From JBQCHF01 sp051953655 (GTDB lineage: Bacteria; Actinomycetota; Actinomycetes; Motilibacterales; Motilibacteraceae): a DNA stretch of 22,048 nucleotides. The position numbers were made by a program, and so were the translations under genes. The notes beneath the pieces are model-generated. The model did no database searches, was not told the DNA's origin, and saw only the letters and a list, made by a program, of their open reading frames with translations. Below are positions 1 to 7,511 of this stretch, piece by piece (the first letter of the stretch is position 1; every line of letters starts with the position of its first letter). The stretch spans positions 1-22,048 of the forward strand of contig JBQCIO010000095.1 of assembly GCA_051953655.1 (NCBI GenBank). Reading direction: 5' to 3'.

Positions 1-87
1 CTGGTTCTTGCCCCCCCCCGTGTTTTTCCTCCCCTGGGTGTGGGCTTGTCTCTCGCTGTTTGGGTTGTTTGGGGGTGCCCCCCCCCC
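1..87. other. Low-complexity contig edge, probably artefactual
   Basis: The first 87 bases contain no A at all and are made of C, G and T runs (for example C9 at 11-19 and C10 at 78-87). The first A is at 88, after which normal high-GC coding composition begins. Genuine sequence of this genome does not look like this elsewhere in the window, and the opposite edge shows a related problem. I read it as a poor-quality assembly end; residues translated from it should not be trusted. Confidence 0.6.
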
Positions 88-1049
88 AGGACCGGCAAGG
101 CCGGCAGCCCCATCAGCTCCGACGGCGTGTCGGAGAGCGCCTCGGGCCAGTCGGCCCCCGGCTCGCCGCTGCCGTCGAGCACCACCAGTCCGACGCCGTC
201 GAGGGACGCGGGCTTCAGCTGTCCGGGGCGCAGGAACGCGAACTCCGGCTCCGCCGCCGCCTCCTCGGCCACCGCGGCGGCGTCCTCCGGGCTCGGGTCG
301 CGCGCGATCGTGGGGGAGCGCACCGAACCCTCCACCGGCGGGCCCGGCTCCGGCCGCGGCCCCTCCGGCCCCAGCGACGGCCCCGGCGTCACCCAGGCCG
401 TCGTGCCCGGGGTGCACAGCCCGGCCAGCAGCCCGGCCGTGGTCGTCCCGCCACCGGGTGGCAGCGCCAGCTCGGCGTCCCGCCCGGCGGCCACGGAGAG
501 CACCGCCCGCTCCTGCTCGGGCCGGGCCTCCTCCAGGCCCAGCAGCACCAGCGCCTCGGACAGGGACAGCGCGCCGTGTGGCCCGCGCCGCACCGGCCAG
601 CGTGGGAAGGCCGCGCGCGGCCACACGTAGGGCAGGTCGTCGGGCACGTCCGGGAACAGCGGTCGGTAGTGCTCGGGATCCTTGCGCACCAGCGCCGAGC
701 GGTGGCTCGCGTGCACCGGGTCGTGCCCGAGCCACGGCGGCAGCTGCCCGCGCGCCGCCAGCTCGTCGACGTCGGGGGCCCGGCCGCCGGTGAACCCGAG
801 CAGCGCCTCGCCGACGGCGTCGACCCGGCCGCGGGCGACCCACTCGTCGCACACGGCGAGCCCGTAGGCGACCAGGCCCGGCACGAATCCGCGCCACATC
901 CGGACCGCGGGATGGTTGCGCCAGCCGTAGGAGGTCCAGGTGAGCGCCCGCAGCACCTGGAGCACCTCGACCCGCTGCTTGCCCAGCCGCCGGTCGTCCA
1001 GCAGGGCGGCCGACGCGCGGAACCCGGGGCAGGGGAGGAAGGTCTGCAT
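1..1049 (-). CDS. MSMEG_6728 family protein (pyrimidine-dimer glycosylase-like N-terminus), 3' truncated
   Basis: The minus-strand frame from ATG at 1049 stays open to the left edge, so the C-terminus is missing. The N-terminus reads MQTFLPCPGFRASAALLDDR, then LGKQRVEVLQVLRALTW and NHPAVRMWRG. This is the signature of actinobacterial MSMEG_6728-family proteins, which are related to the pyrimidine dimer DNA glycosylase (Pyr_excise) domain; the molecular role of this actinobacterial branch is not known to me. The conserved part covers about the first 180 residues. The rest is a Pro/Glu/Ala-rich linker with a PEFAFLRPGQLKPASLDG segment. The start matches the family N-terminus; no strong ribosome binding site precedes it, and a GTG two codons upstream (1055) is an alternative. 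It is divergent from ppdK across about 200 bases in which I see no clear promoter. Residues encoded by 1-87 are likely artefact. Confidence 0.75.
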   Translation of the reverse strand, partial: MQTFLPCPGFRASAALLDDRRLGKQRVEVLQVLRALTWTSYGWRNHPAVRMWRGFVPGLVAYGLAVCDEWVARGRVDAVGEALLGFTGGRAPDVDELAARGQLPPWLGHDPVHASHRSALVRKDPEHYRPLFPDVPDDLPYVWPRAAFPRWPVRRGPHGALSLSEALVLLGLEEARPEQERAVLSVAAGRDAELALPPGGGTTTAGLLAGLCTPGTTAWVTPGPSLGPEGPRPEPGPPVEGSVRSPTIARDPSPEDAAAVAEEAAAEPEFAFLRPGQLKPASLDGVGLVVLDGSGEPGADWPEALSDTPSELMGLPALPVLGGGHPQTTQTARDKPTPRGGKTRGGART

Positions 1050-1247
1050 CGCCACCAGGTGTGCCCGGTCGAGCGCGCTCCGAACGGCGCCGCCGCACCG
1101 CGTGACGCGCGCCACCGGCCGCCGGGACCTTCGCCTCGTCCCGCAGGGTGAGACGCGGTCGATCCTGGGTCACGTCCCACCCGCACCGTGCGCGACGTCG
1201 CCCCGGTCGGCACCGGCCGGAGCTGCCTGCCGACAGGAGTGAGTGCC

Positions 1248-3974
1248 GTGAGCCGGTTCGTCTACGCGTTCTCCGAGGGCAGCAAGGAGCTCAAGGACCT
1301 GCTCGGCGGCAAGGGCGCCAACCTCGCCGAGATGACGAACCTCGGCCTGCCGGTGCCGCCCGGCTTCACCATCACCACCGAGGCCTGCAAGGTGTTCCTG
1401 CGCACCGGTGCCGAGCCGTCCGAGCTGGCCGGCGAGGTGGCCGGGCACCTGGCCGCGCTCGAGGAGCGGATGGGCAAGCAGCTGGGCGACCCCGAGGACC
1501 CGCTGCTGGTCAGCGTCCGGTCCGGGGCCAAGTTCTCCATGCCCGGCATGATGGACACGGTCCTGGACATCGGCCTGACCGACGCGTCGGTGCACGGGTT
1601 GGCCAAGCACACCGGGGACGAGCACTTCGCCTGGGACTCCTACCGCCGGCTGGTGCAGATGTTCGGCAAGACGGTGCTCGGCATCGACGGCGCGCTGTTC
1701 GAGGACGCCCTGGAGCGGATGCGCGAGGCCCGCCACGTGGGGTCCGACGTCGACCTCGGCGCCGACGACCTGCGCGAGCTGGTCCGCGAGTACCGCGACG
1801 TCGTGCGCCGCGAGACCGGGCGCGACTTCCCCCAGGACCCGCGCGAGCAGCTCGAGCTGGCCATCCGGGCCGTCTTCGCCTCCTGGAACTCCCCGCGCGC
1901 CGTGCTCTACCGCCGGCAGGAGCGCATCCCGCAGGACCTGGGCACCGCTGTCAACGTGGTGGCGATGGTGTTCGGCAACCTCGGCCCGGACTCGGGCACC
2001 GGTGTCGCCTTCACCCGCGACCCGGCCACCGGCGAGCAGGGCGTCTACGGCGACTACCTGCCCAACGCGCAGGGCGAGGACGTCGTCGCCGGCATCCGCA
2101 ACACCGTGCCGCTGGCCGACCTCGAGCGGATCGACCCGGCCTCCTACGCCGAGCTGCTGCGGATCATGAGCGTGCTCGAGAAGCACTACCGCGACCTGTG
2201 CGACATCGAGTTCACCATCGAGCGCGGCCGCCTGTGGATGCTGCAGACCAGGGTGGGCAAGCGCACCGCGGCGGCGGCGTTCACCATCGCCGGGCAGCTG
2301 GTGGACGAGGGGCTCATCGACCTCGACGAGGCGCTCGGCCGGGTGACCGGGGCGCAGCTGGGCCAGCTGATGTTCCCGCGCTTCCCCGTCGACGCCGGCG
2401 CAGAGCGGCTCACGACGGGTGTCGGCGCCTCCCCGGGAGCGGCCGTGGGCAAGGCCGTCTTCGAGTCGCACCGCGCCGAGCAGTGGGCCGCGCGGGGCGA
2501 GCAGGTGATCCTGGTGCGCCGCGAGACCAACCCCGACGATCTGCCCGGCATGATCGCCGCGCGCGGCATCCTCACCAGCCGGGGCGGCAAGACCAGCCAC
2601 GCGGCCGTCGTCGCCAGGGGCATGGGCAAGACCTGCGTCTCGGGCGCCGAGGAGCTCGAGGTGCACATCCGCGAGCAGTACTTCGAGGCCCCGTCGCGGG
2701 ACGGCCGGGGCGTGCGGGTCGTCGTGCACGAGGGCGACGTCATCAGCATCGACGGCACCACCGGCGCGGTGTACCTCGGCGAGGTGCCGGTGGTCCCCAG
2801 CACGGTGGTCCGCTACTTCGAGGGCGAGGTGGACCCGGAGCAGGAGCCGCTGGTGGCCTCGGTGGACCGGCTGCTGCGGCACGCCGACGTCCGCCGGCGC
2901 CTGGGGGTGCGGGCCAACGCGGACACGCCGGAGGACGCCGCCAGGGCACGTCGCTTCGGGGCCGCCGGCGTGGGCCTCTGCCGCACCGAGCACATGTTCC
3001 TGGGGGAGCGGCGCCGGCACGTGGAGAAGCTGATCCTGGCCGACAACGAGGAGGCCCGGGACAAGGCCCTCTCGGCCCTGCTGCCGCTGCAGCGCGCCGA
3101 CTTCGTCGGCATCCTCGCCGCGATGGACGGCTGCCCGGTCACCATCCGGCTGCTCGACCCGCCGCTGCACGAGTTCCTCCCCGACATCACCGAGCTGTCG
3201 GTGAAGGTGGCGCTCGCCGAGCACACCCCGGCCGGCATCGAGGAGCAGGACCGGGTGCTGCTCGAGGCGGTGCGCCGGCTGCACGAGCAGAACCCGATGC
3301 TGGGGCTGCGCGGGGTGCGTCTGGGGCTCGTGGTGCCCGGTCTCTACGCCCTGCAGGTGCGCGCCATCGCCGAGGCCGCGGTGGAGTGCTCCCGCCGCGG
3401 GCTCGACCCGCAGGCGGAGATCATGATCCCGCTGGTCGGCGCGGTGCAGGAGCTCGAGCTGATCCGGCAGGAGGCCGAGGGAGTGCTGGCCGCGGTGGCC
3501 GAGGAGACCGGCGTGCGGCTGACCTACCCGATCGGGACGATGATCGAGGTGCCGCGCGCGGCCCTGACCGCCGGCGAGATCGCCGAGGTGGCCGAGTTCT
3601 TCTCCTTCGGCACCAACGACCTCACCCAGATGACCTGGGGCTTCTCCCGCGACGACGTCGAGGGTGCGTTCTTCAGCCGCTACATGGACCTCGGCGTCTT
3701 CGGCGTCAGCCCCTTCGAGACGATCGACCGCGACGGCGTCGGCCGGCTGGTGGACGAGGCGGTGCGCAGCGGCCGCGCGACACGCCCGGACCTGCACGTC
3801 GGTGTGTGCGGCGAGCACGGTGGGGATCCTGAGTCCGTGCACGTCTTCCACGACCTGGGGTTGGACTACGTCTCCTGCTCGCCGTTCCGGGTGCCCGTCG
3901 CCCGGCTCGAAGCCGGGCGCGCCGCGGTGCTCAGCGGTGGCGCGGGCGCCGACGGAGGCAGCGACACCCGTTGA
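1248..3974 (+). CDS. ppdK: Pyruvate, phosphate dikinase
   Basis: Interconverts pyruvate, ATP and phosphate with phosphoenolpyruvate, AMP and pyrophosphate; a cytosolic enzyme at the PEP-pyruvate node. The 908-residue product has normal family length and order. The N-terminal ATP-grasp domain has GGKGANLAEM with Lys22, and VSVRSGAKFSMPGMMDT with Arg91. The central phosphohistidine domain has GGKTSHAAVVARGMGK, with catalytic His451 preceded by Thr449-Ser450. The C-terminal PEP/pyruvate barrel has GTNDLTQMTWGFSRDD and VCGEHGGDP with catalytic Cys854. These line up with Lys22, Arg92, His455 and Cys831 of the Clostridium symbiosum enzyme (from memory). The start is GTG 1248, set by AGGAG at 1235-1239; a GTG at 1239 is also in frame but lies on that site. 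The next gene overlaps the stop by four bases, indicating translational coupling. Confidence 0.97.
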   Translation: MSRFVYAFSEGSKELKDLLGGKGANLAEMTNLGLPVPPGFTITTEACKVFLRTGAEPSELAGEVAGHLAALEERMGKQLGDPEDPLLVSVRSGAKFSMPGMMDTVLDIGLTDASVHGLAKHTGDEHFAWDSYRRLVQMFGKTVLGIDGALFEDALERMREARHVGSDVDLGADDLRELVREYRDVVRRETGRDFPQDPREQLELAIRAVFASWNSPRAVLYRRQERIPQDLGTAVNVVAMVFGNLGPDSGTGVAFTRDPATGEQGVYGDYLPNAQGEDVVAGIRNTVPLADLERIDPASYAELLRIMSVLEKHYRDLCDIEFTIERGRLWMLQTRVGKRTAAAAFTIAGQLVDEGLIDLDEALGRVTGAQLGQLMFPRFPVDAGAERLTTGVGASPGAAVGKAVFESHRAEQWAARGEQVILVRRETNPDDLPGMIAARGILTSRGGKTSHAAVVARGMGKTCVSGAEELEVHIREQYFEAPSRDGRGVRVVVHEGDVISIDGTTGAVYLGEVPVVPSTVVRYFEGEVDPEQEPLVASVDRLLRHADVRRRLGVRANADTPEDAARARRFGAAGVGLCRTEHMFLGERRRHVEKLILADNEEARDKALSALLPLQRADFVGILAAMDGCPVTIRLLDPPLHEFLPDITELSVKVALAEHTPAGIEEQDRVLLEAVRRLHEQNPMLGLRGVRLGLVVPGLYALQVRAIAEAAVECSRRGLDPQAEIMIPLVGAVQELELIRQEAEGVLAAVAEETGVRLTYPIGTMIEVPRAALTAGEIAEVAEFFSFGTNDLTQMTWGFSRDDVEGAFFSRYMDLGVFGVSPFETIDRDGVGRLVDEAVRSGRATRPDLHVGVCGEHGGDPESVHVFHDLGLDYVSCSPFRVPVARLEAGRAAVLSGGAGADGGSDTR

Positions 3975-4594
3975 TCCTGTTCCGTCTGGCACGGCGGCTG
4001 CTGTCGCTCGTGCTGCTCCTCGCTGTGCTCGCCGTCGTCGTGACGGTCGGCCGGGTGCTCTGGGTGGGGCACTCCGACGACCGGCGGCGCAGCGACGCCA
4101 TCGTCGTCCTCGGGGCTGCGCAGTACGACGGCCGTCCGCAGGAGGTGCTGCGCGCCCGGCTCGAGCACGCCGCCGCGCTGCTGCGCGCCGGCGTCGCCCC
4201 GCGGATCATCACGGTGGGCGGCTCGCGCCCCGGCGACCGGTTCACCGAGGCGGCGGCCGGGCGCGACTACCTGAACGGCCAGGGGATCCCGTCCGCCCAG
4301 ATCCTGGCGGTCGAGACCGGCAGCGACACCCTGGACAGCATGCAGGCCGTGGCGAAGGCGATGCGCGCCCACCGCTGGAGCACGGCCGTCGTCGTCACCG
4401 ACCCGGAGCACTCGCTGCGGTCCCGCGCCATGCTCCGCGACGCCGGCGTCGACGCCGTCACCTCGCCCACCCGCACCGGCCCCGACTACGGCTTCGCCGG
4501 TGAGGCCCACTACGTGCTGCGCGAGACCGGCGGCTACCTCTGGTTCGAGGCGAACCGCGGGGTCGACTCGGTGGAGAGCGCGCTGGGCAGGTGA
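3971..4594 (+). CDS. YdcF/SanA-like DUF218 membrane-anchored protein
   Basis: A 207-residue protein with one N-terminal membrane segment (about residues 8-32, Leu/Val-rich) followed by a DUF218 domain. Visible motifs are AIVVLGAAQYDGRP (start of the Rossmann-like fold), ARLEHAAALLRAG, TVGGSRPGDRFTEAAAGRDY, and VVVTDPEHSLRSRAML with TSPTRTGP near the end. DUF218 proteins (SanA, YdcF, ElyC) are linked to cell-envelope integrity; YdcF binds S-adenosylmethionine, but no reaction is established for most members. The start is TTG 3971, which shares TTGA with the ppdK stop; no other start retains the membrane segment so well. The stop lies in the first copy of a short tandem duplication. The family is clear, the specific function is not. 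Confidence 0.85.
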   Translation: MILFRLARRLLSLVLLLAVLAVVVTVGRVLWVGHSDDRRRSDAIVVLGAAQYDGRPQEVLRARLEHAAALLRAGVAPRIITVGGSRPGDRFTEAAAGRDYLNGQGIPSAQILAVETGSDTLDSMQAVAKAMRAHRWSTAVVVTDPEHSLRSRAMLRDAGVDAVTSPTRTGPDYGFAGEAHYVLRETGGYLWFEANRGVDSVESALGR

Positions 4595-4618
4595 GTACCG
4601 CGCTGGGCAGGTGAGTAC
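4580..4618 (+). repeat. 20-bp tandem duplication across the stop of the DUF218 gene
   Basis: The 19-mer GCGCTGGGCAGGTGAGTAC occurs at 4580-4598 and again, identically, at 4600-4618 (period 20). The TGA stop (4592-4594) is inside copy 1. Because 20 is not a multiple of three, copy 2 is in a different frame and does not extend or repeat the stop. It looks like a recent duplication. Confidence 0.9.
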
Positions 4619-4780
4619 GCAGACCTTCGGGTGGAGGCGCCCTTGTCTCCATGCGGCTCCTCGCTCAACGCCAGGCGCCGAGGCCGCCGGCGGTGATGCT
4701 CCGCAAGGTCAACGGCGCTGGTGACGGCGACGGCAGCGCGTGGGGCCAGGTTCTGCTGCCGGCCTGCGGTTCCGTCGTTG

Positions 4781-4822
4781 CGTCCGAAGAATCGGCACCA
4801 ATAGGTGTCGATCCTTCGGACG
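4781..4822. repeat. Long near-perfect inverted repeat (19-bp arms, 4-nt loop)
   Basis: Left arm 4781-4799, loop AATA 4800-4803, right arm 4804-4822. Of 19 positions, 17 are Watson-Crick pairs, one is G.U (4795/4808) and one is an A.C mismatch (4790/4813). It lies 187 bases after the DUF218 stop and 193 before the clc start. It has no T tract on either side, so it is not a canonical intrinsic terminator, although actinobacterial terminators often lack one. A weaker alternative helix (GGACGT 4818-4823 with ACGTCC 4834-4839) shares the outer part of the right arm. It may be a terminator, a leader structure or the remnant of a palindromic element. Confidence 0.75.
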
Positions 4823-4894
4823 TTGTGGCTCTGACGTCCATCGTGACCGCACCCGGTCGCGGACGATCAGGACAGCGGCACAACCACCCGCGTC

Positions 4895-4920
4895 TACCCC
4901 CAATCATATCGGGGTACGAT
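4895..4920 (+). promoter_or_regulatory. TACCCC-N10-GGGGTA palindrome overlapping a -10-like TACGAT
   Basis: TACCCC at 4895-4900 is mirrored by GGGGTA at 4911-4916. The hexamer TACGAT (4915-4920) fits the actinobacterial -10 pattern TANNNT and sits about 95 nt before the clc start; no convincing -35 is visible. CGAT-GTA-ATCG follows as a second small inverted repeat. TACCC...GGGTA arms recall CsoR/RicR-type operators, but those have a shorter spacer, so the regulator is unassigned. Confidence 0.35.
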
Positions 4921-5015
4921 GTAATCGATCCCGCTCCTCGCGCGCCGCCGCCGTCGTCGCCGTCGTCGCCCGAGCGGGCTGCCCATCGCCGAGTGCACCC
5001 TTCCGGGAGGAACCC

Positions 5016-7007
5016 GTGCCCGCCGCCGTCCCGCCCGACCCAACGACGCCGCCGACCGGCCGCGGCGCAACGCCGGTCCGCCGGCTGGCGGTCCCCGCCC
5101 AGGCCGACGGCAACAGCCGGCAGGGCAGCACGGCCATGCACCACCTCGCCGACTTCACGGTGGGCCGACGCGTGTGGGTCATCACGCTGCTCGCGCTGCC
5201 GATCGGTGCGGTGTCGGCGGTGGTCGCCTGGGCGCTCCTACGGCTCATCGGACTCATCACCAACGCGGTCTTCTACCAGCGGGTGAGCACCCAGCTGGTC
5301 GCGCCGGGGGCGCAGCACCATCCGATCTGGCTGGTGCTGCTCGCGCCCATCGCCGGCGGTCTGGTCATCGGCCTGATGGCCCGCTACGGCTCGGAGAAGA
5401 TCCGCGGCCACGGCATGCCGGAGGCGATCGAGGCGATCCTCACCGGCGGCAGCAAGGTGGCCCCGCGGGTGGCCGCGCTCAAGCCGGTCGCCTCCGCCGT
5501 CGCGATCGGCACCGGCGGCCCGTTCGGCGCCGAGGGCCCGATCATCATGACCGGCGGGGCCATCGGCTCGCTGATGGCGCAGTTCCTGCGGCTCACCGCC
5601 GACGAGCGCAAGGTGCTGCTCGTCTCCGGCGCCGCCGCCGGCATGGCCGCCACCTTCAACGCGCCCCTGGCCAGCGTGCTGCTCGCCGTCGAGCTGCTGC
5701 TGTTCGAGTGGCGCCCGCGCAGCTTCGTCCCGGTGGCCGCCGCGGTCACGGTCGCCACCGTGGTGCGCGTGCCGCTGCTGGGCAGCGCGGTGCTCTTCCC
5801 CGCGCCGGCCGGTGCGCTGCACCTGACCCCGCTGGTCTACCTGCTCTGCGTGGCCACCGGCCTGCTGGCCGCCGGCCTGGCGGTCGTCGCCACCCTGCTC
5901 GTCTACGCCGCGGAGGACGCCTTCCGCCGACTGCCGGTGCACTGGATGTGGTGGCCGGCCATCGGCGGCGTCGTCATCGGCCTCGGCGGCCTGGTCGTCC
6001 CGCAGGCGCTGGGCGTGGGCTACGACGTCATCGGCGCCGAGCTCGACGGCAGCATCGGCCTCGGGCTGGTCGTCGGCATCCTGATCGTCAAGACGCTCAT
6101 CTGGTCGCTGTCGCTCGGCTCGGGGACCAGCGGCGGCGTGCTCGCACCGATGTTCATGGTCGGCGGCGCGCTGGGCAGCGTGGAGGCCTACGTCTTCCCG
6201 CACGTGGGTGCGGGATTCTGGGCGCTGGTGGCCCTGGCCGGGGTGCTCGGCGGGGTCATGCGGTCGCCCCTCACCGGCGTCGTCTTCGCCCTCGAGCTCA
6301 CCCACCGGTTCGACGCGCTGCTGCCGCTGCTGGTCGGCGCCACCGCCGCCTACGCGCTGTCGGCGCTCGTCCTCAAGCGCTCGGTGCTCACCGAGAAGGT
6401 GGCCCGGCGCGGCTACCACGTGCTGCGCGAGTACGACGTCGACCCGCTCGAGGTGCTCTTCGCCAGCGAGGTCATGACCGAGGACCCGGTCGTGCTGGCC
6501 GCCGACGCCCCGCTGGAGCAGGTGCTGCCGCTGCTGGTCGAGAACGGCCACCAGACCCGCGACCCGCTGCACCGCCAGCGCCTCTACCCCCTGGTCGACG
6601 CCGAGGGCCGGTTCGTCGGTGCCGTCACCCGCCGCGACCTGCTCGACCTGGCCGTCGATCGGGATCCCGAGAGCCAGCAGGACCTGCGCGTCCTCGCCGA
6701 CGTCGCCATCCAGCCCACCGTCGTGCACGACGACGACACGCTCAAGCACGTGGCCCAGACGATGGCGCTGGCCGGCGTGAGCCGGCTGCCGGTCGTCGAC
6801 CGCACCGACCCCGCGCGGCTGCTCGGGCTGGTGTCGCTGCACCAGCTGTTGGCCGGCCGGCTGCGCGACCTGCAGGAGGCCCGCGACCCGGAGCGGGTGC
6901 TGCGGCTGCCCGGCATGGTGCCGCTGCGCGGGCGCGCCGAGGCTCCCGGAGCCGGTGGGCGCCGGGACACCGGCCTGGCCGCCCGCGGCAGCACCGCCGC
7001 CGGCTGA
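5016..7007 (+). CDS. ClC-family chloride channel/transporter with C-terminal CBS pair
   Basis: A 663-residue membrane protein of the ClC family. The anion-pathway motifs are RGHGMPEAI (residues 131-139, in place of GSGIP), GPFGAEGP with the gating glutamate Glu173, GGVLAPMFMVGGALG (in place of GxFAP), and an APLASVLLAVELLLFEWRP helix. Two CBS domains follow at about residues 484-545 and 561-620 (VMTEDPVVLAAD; AGVSRLPVVDR), which in this family sense adenine nucleotides. The position of the proton glutamate of E. coli ClC (Glu203) appears to be Leu227; the anion-coordinating Ser107 position is His132, and the Tyr445 position appears to be Leu458 or Val457. This fits a channel-like or non-classical member better than a textbook Cl-/H+ antiporter, but these are by-eye alignments. 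The start is GTG 5016 after GGGAGGA (5005-5011); ATG 5136 would remove a 40-residue Pro-rich tail. A MarR gene follows 108 bases downstream. Confidence 0.9.
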   Translation: MPAAVPPDPTTPPTGRGATPVRRLAVPAQADGNSRQGSTAMHHLADFTVGRRVWVITLLALPIGAVSAVVAWALLRLIGLITNAVFYQRVSTQLVAPGAQHHPIWLVLLAPIAGGLVIGLMARYGSEKIRGHGMPEAIEAILTGGSKVAPRVAALKPVASAVAIGTGGPFGAEGPIIMTGGAIGSLMAQFLRLTADERKVLLVSGAAAGMAATFNAPLASVLLAVELLLFEWRPRSFVPVAAAVTVATVVRVPLLGSAVLFPAPAGALHLTPLVYLLCVATGLLAAGLAVVATLLVYAAEDAFRRLPVHWMWWPAIGGVVIGLGGLVVPQALGVGYDVIGAELDGSIGLGLVVGILIVKTLIWSLSLGSGTSGGVLAPMFMVGGALGSVEAYVFPHVGAGFWALVALAGVLGGVMRSPLTGVVFALELTHRFDALLPLLVGATAAYALSALVLKRSVLTEKVARRGYHVLREYDVDPLEVLFASEVMTEDPVVLAADAPLEQVLPLLVENGHQTRDPLHRQRLYPLVDAEGRFVGAVTRRDLLDLAVDRDPESQQDLRVLADVAIQPTVVHDDDTLKHVAQTMALAGVSRLPVVDRTDPARLLGLVSLHQLLAGRLRDLQEARDPERVLRLPGMVPLRGRAEAPGAGGRRDTGLAARGSTAAG

Positions 7008-7115
7008 CGGGCCCGGGTGGTGGACCGGGCGGCGGGTGGCAGGGTGGACCGGGTGGAGCGGGACGAGCCGAGCAGCAGGACGACCGGGCCGAGCCGGAGC
7101 CGCCGTCCACGGCGG

Positions 7116-7511
7116 ATGCGGCAGGAGGACTACGCCCGGCTGCTCGCCTTCCGCACCACGCTTCGTCGCTTCACCCGGTGGAGCGAGGAGCAGGCCAAGG
7201 CCGTCGGGCTCACCCCGGCCCAGCACCAGCTGCTGCTGGCGGTGAAGGGCCACGACGACCCGCGCGGGCCGAGCGTGGGCGACGTCGCCGAGCACCTGCT
7301 GCTGCGCCAGCACAGCGCGCTGGAGCTGGTGGACCGCGCGGTGGCCGCCGGACTGCTCGAGCGGCACCGCGACGAGACCGACCGGCGGGTGGTGCGCCTG
7401 GCTCTCACCCCGCAGGCGGAGCAGGACCTCGAGGCGCTCACCCTGCAGCACCTGGACGAGCTGCGCCGGCTGGCCCCCGCCCTCGGCGGGCTCGTCGAGG
7501 GTCTGGACTAG
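7116..7511 (+). CDS. MarR-family transcriptional regulator
   Basis: A 131-residue winged-helix protein starting MRQEDYARLLAFRTTLRRF. It contains QHQLLLAVKGH, then GDVAEHLLLRQHSALELVDR (recognition-helix region) and the wing motif RDETDRRVVRLALT. MarR proteins bind DNA as dimers and usually repress neighbouring genes, releasing on binding a ligand. The ATG at 7116 matches where the conserved family begins. The frame is open upstream to GTG 7017, but that extension (MVDRAAGGRVDRVERDEPSS) is not family-like, and no good ribosome binding site marks either start. It lies on the same strand as clc and is probably co-transcribed with it, so it may control the transporter or the small gene downstream; the target cannot be read from sequence. 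Its stop is inside the first unit of an 11-bp repeat array. Confidence 0.88.
   Translation: MRQEDYARLLAFRTTLRRFTRWSEEQAKAVGLTPAQHQLLLAVKGHDDPRGPSVGDVAEHLLLRQHSALELVDRAVAAGLLERHRDETDRRVVRLALTPQAEQDLEALTLQHLDELRRLAPALGGLVEGLD

Larger units (their letters stand above)
4595..5015. other. Gene-free stretch between the DUF218 gene and clc
   Basis: These 421 bases are less GC-rich than the flanking genes, and translations in any frame are Arg/Ser/Pro-rich with no family resemblance. Contents, in order: the second copy of the 20-bp duplication, a 19-bp-arm hairpin (4781-4822), a TACCCC/GGGGTA palindrome (4895-4916) overlapping a -10-like TACGAT (4915-4920), and a CCG/TCG trinucleotide-rich run (about 4943-4972). 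I searched by eye for a fluoride riboswitch, which often precedes fluoride-exporting ClC genes, and saw none. Confidence 0.6.

Noticed and set aside
389..1213. Open frame of 274 codons on the minus strand at the left edge
   Set aside because: Arg/Ser/Cys/Trp-rich translation; the family motifs of the MSMEG_6728 protein are in a different minus-strand frame starting at 1049.
1050..1247. Divergent promoter region between the MSMEG_6728 gene and ppdK
   Set aside because: No convincing -10/-35 pair, palindrome or riboswitch could be seen; only the ppdK ribosome binding site (1235-1239) is clear.
1170..3992. Very long open frames antisense or out of frame to ppdK (also 5174-7651 +, 5238-7451 -, 11928-13907 -, 16182-18533 + and 18685-21189 -)
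   Set aside because: Their translations are Arg/Ala/Gly/Pro- or His/Gln/Val-rich without family motifs, and each mirrors a well-supported gene on another frame. Long shadow frames are expected at this GC content.
4740..5015. Upstream extension of the clc frame to 4740
   Set aside because: The added sequence is Arg/Ser-rich, crosses the long hairpin and has no ribosome binding site; GTG 5016 has a good one.
4595..5015. Fluoride riboswitch upstream of the ClC gene
   Set aside because: I looked for the conserved GGNGAUGG and downstream CUGAUG-type elements and did not find them; the hairpins present do not match that fold.
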